A stretch of DNA of 64,000 nucleotides from Bacteroidales bacterium UBA1392 (GTDB lineage: Bacteria > Bacteroidota > Bacteroidia > Bacteroidales > UBA932). Position numbers and translations under genes: made by a program. How positions within the stretch are numbered: position 1 is the first letter of the stretch; every line of letters starts with the position of its first letter. The stretch is taken from positions 51,689 to 115,688 of the forward strand of contig DBQO01000022.1 of assembly GCA_002305275.1 (NCBI GenBank), given 5' to 3'. This document shows, in pieces, positions 60,283 through 64,000 of this stretch. Below the pieces are notes generated by a model. That model did no database searches and had not been told where the DNA came from. It worked only from the letters and a program-made list of their open reading frames with translations.

Positions 60283-61569
60283 ATGGTCAAATTAAAAGAA
60301 AACCTCAGGACAGAGGATTGGGTAACCGTTTGGATGAGTATTCCTCTGCTTCTGATGGCATTTATCATACCCCAATATATCCCAAGCGTCCCATCCACTC
60401 TCACCACCCTTGCCGCATGGGGCCAGATAGGCATCATCTTCGCTATAGTTTTTGTAGTGCTCTATGCAGGCCAGGCACTTATGGGACGCAAGTTGAGGGG
60501 CATGCTACCTTCACTTATCGTAATATTCGCCCTTTCACTTGTAGCTCAAATTATCGCCAAGATACCCATAGTAAAGTTTTACGGACTTGAGTCGGTTTTC
60601 TTCTCAGTAATATTGGGCCTTTTGATCCGAAATCTGTTCAGGATACCTGAATGGATGAAGCCAGCCATACAAGGTGAGTTCTTCATAAAAATAGGTGTCG
60701 TGTGCCTTGGAGCCACCATACTTTTCAGTGAAGTGATGAAGTCGGGTGTCTTTGGCCTCATACAGGCGGTACTTGTGGTATCAAGTGTCTGGTTTTTCGC
60801 TTTCTGGATCTCCCGCAAGTTCGGGGTTGACGAGAAAAGTGGATTGATTCTTTCCAGTGGTGTCTCAATTTGTGGAGTTTCCGCCTGCATCACCGCTGCG
60901 AGGGTTGCCGGTGGAGAAGATAAGAAGCTTTCCTATATAGTTTCCGTGCTACTGATAGTAGTGGTTGCTATGATCTACCTGATGCCATGGCTCTCCAATA
61001 TGATACTGCCGCTGCTGATCGATGATACTCAGCTGATGCAGGAGGTGGCTGGAGCCTGGATAGGAAGTACTGTGGATACTACTTCGGGAGTTGCGGCCTC
61101 CAGTGCCATTCACAGTGAGGTTGCCAATCAGAACGCTATTATCATTAAAGCTGCGCAAAATGTACTGATAGGCGTAGTTGCCTTCTTTATAGCTGTTTAT
61201 CTCTCCGCAAGAAGCGAAAAGGGCACTTCTCAGCGCCCCTCCATAAGTATTGTATGGGAAAAATTCCCGAAATTTATCATAGGTTTTGTTGTAGCTTCGC
61301 TAGTATTCAGCATCTTTCAGGCCAATGACCTCTTTACAATGGACAGTAAAGGAAAACTCCTAGAACCTGGCGTTGCTAAAAATTTCTCAAATATCTTTTT
61401 CTCACTTGCCTTTGTCTGCATAGGACTAGGCACACGTCTGAAAGAGATCATTTCCCGGGAAAATCGCAGGATCCTGTGGGCATTCCTCTGCGCTCAAGGT
61501 TTCAATATCATTGTAACCTTTGTGATTGCTTATGTGATCTTCGGAGTGGTAAAGCCTATGTTTGCCTAG
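60283..61569 (+). CDS. YeiH-family putative sulfate exporter
   Basis: A 428-residue membrane protein with about ten to eleven helices, of the UPF0324/YeiH family. Marks are LGLLIRNLFRIPEWMKPAIQ near 110, FFIKIGVVCLGATILF near 130, SSGVSICGVSACITAARV near 190 and GAWIGSTVDTTSGVAASSA near 255. The annotation as sulfate exporter is by family and not proven in general. The ATG at 60283 is chosen; an upstream in-frame ATG at 60211 lies within the porin gene. It follows the porin by 19 bases. Confidence 0.9.
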   Translation: MVKLKENLRTEDWVTVWMSIPLLLMAFIIPQYIPSVPSTLTTLAAWGQIGIIFAIVFVVLYAGQALMGRKLRGMLPSLIVIFALSLVAQIIAKIPIVKFYGLESVFFSVILGLLIRNLFRIPEWMKPAIQGEFFIKIGVVCLGATILFSEVMKSGVFGLIQAVLVVSSVWFFAFWISRKFGVDEKSGLILSSGVSICGVSACITAARVAGGEDKKLSYIVSVLLIVVVAMIYLMPWLSNMILPLLIDDTQLMQEVAGAWIGSTVDTTSGVAASSAIHSEVANQNAIIIKAAQNVLIGVVAFFIAVYLSARSEKGTSQRPSISIVWEKFPKFIIGFVVASLVFSIFQANDLFTMDSKGKLLEPGVAKNFSNIFFSLAFVCIGLGTRLKEIISRENRRILWAFLCAQGFNIIVTFVIAYVIFGVVKPMFA

Positions 61570-61602
61570 CAAAGCCCGGGTTGCCTGACCAGGGATAGAA
61601 CT

Positions 61603-62952
61603 TTATTCTCCGACAGACTTACGGATCTCTTCCTCCGAGAGCTCGTAATTGACAAGGTCTCCTGCGAGATATTGGTCGTAGGCAGACATATCCATAAGGC
61701 CATGACCGGAAAGGTTGAAGAGAATGGTCTTGGATACACCCTCCTCTTTTGCCTTATTGGCCTCCCTGATAGCGGCCGCAATAGCGTGTGAAGACTCCGG
61801 AGCCGGAACTATTCCTTCTACTCTGGCGAAAAGAGTGGCAGCCTCAAATGTCTCGAGCTGATTGATGTCCATCCCCTCCACCATCCCGTCCATCAGCATC
61901 TTGCTAACGATAGTACCTGCACCGTGGTAACGCAAACCGCCTGCATGGATGTTGGCCGGCGAGAAGTTGTGGCCAAGCGTATACATGGGGAGCAAAGGAG
62001 AGTATCCCGCCTCATCAGCGAAATCATACTTAAATACTCCTTTTGTAAGTTTGGGACAGGAGGCCGGTTCTGCGGCAATGAAACGAGTCTTGAGCCCCTT
62101 TTTGATATTGTGACGCAAGAAAGGGAAAGCTATGCCGCTGAAATTGGATCCTCCACCGAAGCAGCCTATCACAATATCGGGGTATTCTCCGGCAATCTCC
62201 ATCTGCTTCTCAGCCTCAAGGCCGATAACAGTCTGATGGAGGGCAACATGGTTGAGTACGCTACCGAGCGAATACTTGCAATTTGGAGTCATCAAGGCCA
62301 GTTCGATGGCTTCCGATACGGCCGTACCAAGACTTCCCTGGTGGTTGGGGTGTGCTGTAATGATATCCTTTCCGGCACGGGTACTCATACTGGGAGATGC
62401 AATGACCTGTGCACCATAAGTCTGCATAAGTGAGCGACGGTAGGGCTTCTGATGATAACTGACTTTAACCATATAGACAGCCAGTTCTAGACCAAATGCT
62501 CTTGCAGCGTATGAAAGAGCTGCTCCCCATTGACCGGCTCCGGTCTCAGTAGTCACATTGGTTACACCCTCTTGTTTGCAATAGTATGCCTGAGCTATGG
62601 CCGTATTGAGTTTGTGCGAACCAATAGGACTTACGCTCTCATTTTTAAAGTAGATGTGTGCAGGAGTATCGAGTGCCTTTTCCAATCCGTAGGCCCTTAC
62701 GAGAGGAGTGGGCCTGTAATATTTATACATCTCCCTCACCTCTTCGGGAATGTCTATGAATGCATCGGTTTGGTTGAGTTCCTGCTCGGAACAAGCCCTG
62801 TTGAATATGACTGCAAGGTCATCTACGGTTATCGGCTCCTTGGTTTTGGGATTGAGGATTGGCAGGGGCTTCTCCGGCATATCTGCCACAATATTGTACC
62901 ATTGTGTGGGAATATCTTTCTCACTCAGAAAGATTCTCTTCTGATTCTTCAT
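61603..62952 (-). CDS. trpB2: Tryptophan synthase beta-like PLP enzyme TrpB2
   Basis: A 449-residue TrpB2-type enzyme. The PLP lysine is in PIGSHKLNTAIAQAYYCK near residue 105, followed by TTETGAGQWGAALSYA; the phosphate-binding loop is VIGCFGGGSNFSGIAF near 255. The long form with a separate N-terminal extension (RIFLSEKDIPTQWYNI) distinguishes TrpB2 from TrpB1. It condenses indole and serine, possibly salvaging free indole, since no trpA is adjacent. The ATG at 62952 is used: it gives the family N-terminus, and a strong promoter (62979-63009) lies just upstream of it. Confidence 0.93.
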   Translation of the reverse strand: MKNQKRIFLSEKDIPTQWYNIVADMPEKPLPILNPKTKEPITVDDLAVIFNRACSEQELNQTDAFIDIPEEVREMYKYYRPTPLVRAYGLEKALDTPAHIYFKNESVSPIGSHKLNTAIAQAYYCKQEGVTNVTTETGAGQWGAALSYAARAFGLELAVYMVKVSYHQKPYRRSLMQTYGAQVIASPSMSTRAGKDIITAHPNHQGSLGTAVSEAIELALMTPNCKYSLGSVLNHVALHQTVIGLEAEKQMEIAGEYPDIVIGCFGGGSNFSGIAFPFLRHNIKKGLKTRFIAAEPASCPKLTKGVFKYDFADEAGYSPLLPMYTLGHNFSPANIHAGGLRYHGAGTIVSKMLMDGMVEGMDINQLETFEAATLFARVEGIVPAPESSHAIAAAIREANKAKEEGVSKTILFNLSGHGLMDMSAYDQYLAGDLVNYELSEEEIRKSVGE

Positions 62953-62978
62953 AATGAATAGTTTGTGTGTTTGACCGA

Positions 62979-63009
62979 CAAAGATATGCAACAGCCTCAA
63001 AAACTCAAA
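62979..63009 (-). promoter_or_regulatory. Promoter of trpB2
   Basis: On the minus strand TTTG (63006-63009), 19 bases, then TATCTTTG (62979-62986), both exact consensus matches. It confirms the start at 62952. Confidence 0.75.
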
Positions 63010-63119
63010 GAGAAATGATCTTTTTTTGAATAAAACCGGCATTACTGTTATACGATGCAAAATGTGATATAATAATTGCATCTTCCGCTACGCCGGATCG
63101 TCATGTCATAGAATGTTAT

Positions 63120-63127
63120 TAAATTTG
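63120..63127 (+). promoter_or_regulatory. -7 element for the small membrane protein gene
   Basis: TAAATTTG matches TAnnTTTG, 32 bases before the start at 63160. Confidence 0.5.
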
Positions 63128-63147
63128 TGCCAAATCAGATTTGACAC
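63127..63147 (+). promoter_or_regulatory. 21-base palindrome at the start site of the small membrane protein gene
   Basis: GTGCCAAAT-cag-ATTTGACAC pairs in 8 of 9 positions. It begins at the last base of the -7 box, so it covers the likely transcription start, a usual place for a repressor. Confidence 0.5.
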
Positions 63148-63159
63148 TATAGAACACAA

Positions 63160-63627
63160 ATGAAAAATTTCAAACAAGTATTTCACGCACTCAGCTACCT
63201 GCAATATCCATTTTTGCTGATCGGATTATTTTTATTGTTTAAGCCCTTTTTCCGGGGGTTTGATTACCTCTTTTCCAATCCGGAATTCCTGTTTAAAACT
63301 TATAGCAACGTACTGATATTTTTCGGTTTAACGCTTAGCTTTGCTTCCCTGCAAGACTCCGGTAAGACATCATTGCGTTACGAAAAGCGAATATGGCAAA
63401 ATCCAAAAAGAGCCAAAGTTTTGATAATAGTCACTATCTTCACTATAGTTATATTCTTTTTTGCAGGAATATTCGGATTTATTATGAAGGAAAATATCTT
63501 CAAAGAGTTTTCTTACGGTTCTCTGATTTTGGCCATAGGTCTATTGGGTTATCTGAAGCTTCAAATAGAAATGTATGAGAACCATAAAAAATCAAACCTC
63601 AAAAAATCAAATAAAGAAAGCAGTTAA
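63160..63627 (+). CDS. Small membrane protein of unknown function
   Basis: A 155-residue protein with four predicted membrane segments (FLLIGLFLLFKPFF, YSNVLIFFGLTLSFASL, VLIIVTIFTIVIFFFAGIF and YGSLILAIGLLGYLKL) and a lysine/serine-rich cytosolic tail. I do not recognise the family. It stands alone, behind a -7 element and a palindromic possible operator, and is followed by a shared terminator with the rRNA operon. Confidence 0.6.
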   Translation: MKNFKQVFHALSYLQYPFLLIGLFLLFKPFFRGFDYLFSNPEFLFKTYSNVLIFFGLTLSFASLQDSGKTSLRYEKRIWQNPKRAKVLIIVTIFTIVIFFFAGIFGFIMKENIFKEFSYGSLILAIGLLGYLKLQIEMYENHKKSNLKKSNKESS

Positions 63628-63674
63628 AATATTCTTTAAATTTTTGTATTCTCTCTAAACCATAATCAAATACA

Positions 63675-63708
63675 AAAGCCCCGGCAGCTGTTGCTGTCGG
63701 GGCTTTTT
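63675..63708. terminator. Bidirectional terminator of the rRNA operon
   Basis: AAAGCCCCGGCAGC pairs with GCTGTCGGGGCTTT (one G-T pair) around TGTT, with T runs on both strands. It terminates the 5S end on the minus strand and the small membrane protein gene on the plus strand. Confidence 0.9.
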
Positions 63709-63713
63709 AAAGT

Positions 63714-63821
63714 TGGCGGCTACCTACTCTCCCACTTGGTATAGCAGTACCATCGGCGTTGGTGAGCTTAACTTCTCTGTTCGGGATGGGAAGAGGTGGA
63801 ACCTCACCGCTGTAACCACCT
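63714..63821 (-). rRNA. rrf: 5S ribosomal RNA
   Basis: Read on the minus strand it starts GGTGGTTACAGCGGTGAGG, contains the conserved CCCATCCCGAACAGAGAAG loop and AAGCTCACC, and ends GTAGGTAGCCGCCAAC. Its two ends pair (GGTGGTT with AGCCGCC) to form helix I. Length about 108 bases. The terminator follows at 63675-63708. Confidence 0.95.
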
Positions 63822-64000
63822 TAATAATGGCTTGACTCTTATATTGGGGTTCGTTCCGTGGAACAAATGCCCGAGCCAATATATCTTTTGAGAAAGATAA
63901 CGAAATAACAACTGTCTATCTTGCTGAAATTTGTGACCATAGTATGTAAACATACCATTGATGATCATAAATTCCTGTCCAAGCGAAGTGTTCGGGATAT
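63822..64000 (-). other. 23S-5S intergenic spacer of the rRNA operon
   Basis: The bases upstream of the 5S gene, with short self-complementary segments (for example GGTATGTTTACATACT on the minus strand) typical of rRNA processing stems. The 23S 3' end itself does not appear to lie in the window. Confidence 0.6.

Noticed and set aside
63120..63140. Sigma-54 promoter on the minus strand (TTTGGCACAAATT)
   Set aside because: The -24-like TGGCAC is there but no GC occurs at the -12 position, and trpB2 already has a consensus promoter.

Overview
The window looks like a chromosomal segment of an anaerobic, fermentative member of the Bacteroidales. The evidence is the Bacteroidetes-type -7 element TAnnTTTG (often with an upstream TTG or TTTG about 19-20 bases away) in front of many genes, weak Shine-Dalgarno signals, Bacteroidetes families such as DUF4296 and DUF4252, a two-gene LysO, many secreted glycoside hydrolases, and a 5S rRNA of bacterial type. 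A Dysgonomonadaceae/Porphyromonadaceae-like host is possible, but I cannot fix the genus.

Layout. 1-7.7 kb: the 5' part of purD, then housekeeping and catabolic genes (lipoprotein, amidohydrolase, radical SAM, dtd, deoC, hydroxyacid dehydrogenase, SDR, VOC protein). 7.7-14 kb, minus strand: an ALDH - DUF4252 - ftsY - pheT - UbiA-like prenyltransferase run. 14.2-22.5 kb, minus strand: a hydrogen-metabolism cluster. A trimeric electron-bifurcating type [FeFe]-hydrogenase (hydA, hydB, hydC) plus a small ferredoxin-like protein has its own promoter. It sits behind a second transcription unit of likely sensors and regulators: two DRTGG proteins, an anti-sigma-like ATPase, a divergent hydrogenase-like sensor, a PHP protein and a histidine-kinase-like ATPase. 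22.5-25.4 kb: tcdA, mazG and a CoA-transferase. 25.5-40.9 kb: two large GH2 beta-galactosidases, an (alpha/alpha)6 glycosidase lipoprotein, an RluA enzyme, a c-heme beta-propeller lipoprotein with a membrane partner, dnaK behind a sigma-54-like promoter, and a split LysO exporter.

40.9-52.8 kb is an AT-rich accessory region full of probable defence genes: an Mrr-type endonuclease, an endonuclease-STAND NTPase fusion, a caspase-like peptidase with a four-helix membrane partner, and a HindIII-family restriction-modification pair. A GH33 sialidase, a lone XRE regulator with its own operator, an A/C-rich degenerate repeat, and a DUF488 gene paired with an unknown protein ending in a beta-clamp-binding motif follow. 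The HindIII-like cassette lies between the sialidase gene and a decayed second copy of that gene's 3' end, which looks like insertion with long target duplication.

52.9-64 kb returns to ordinary genes: ogt, an MFS transporter, mgsA, a CoA-disulfide-reductase/rhodanese fusion, a small GNAT, DUF5320, DUF134, a peroxiredoxin, a porin, a YeiH-type transporter, trpB2, a small membrane protein, and the 5S end of an rRNA operon on the minus strand.

How it works together: sugar polymers would be trimmed by the secreted glycosidases and fermented. Reduced ferredoxin and NADH would be disposed of as H2 through HydABC, under the control of the adjacent sensor module. The 41-53 kb block is a separate, probably horizontally acquired defence load.
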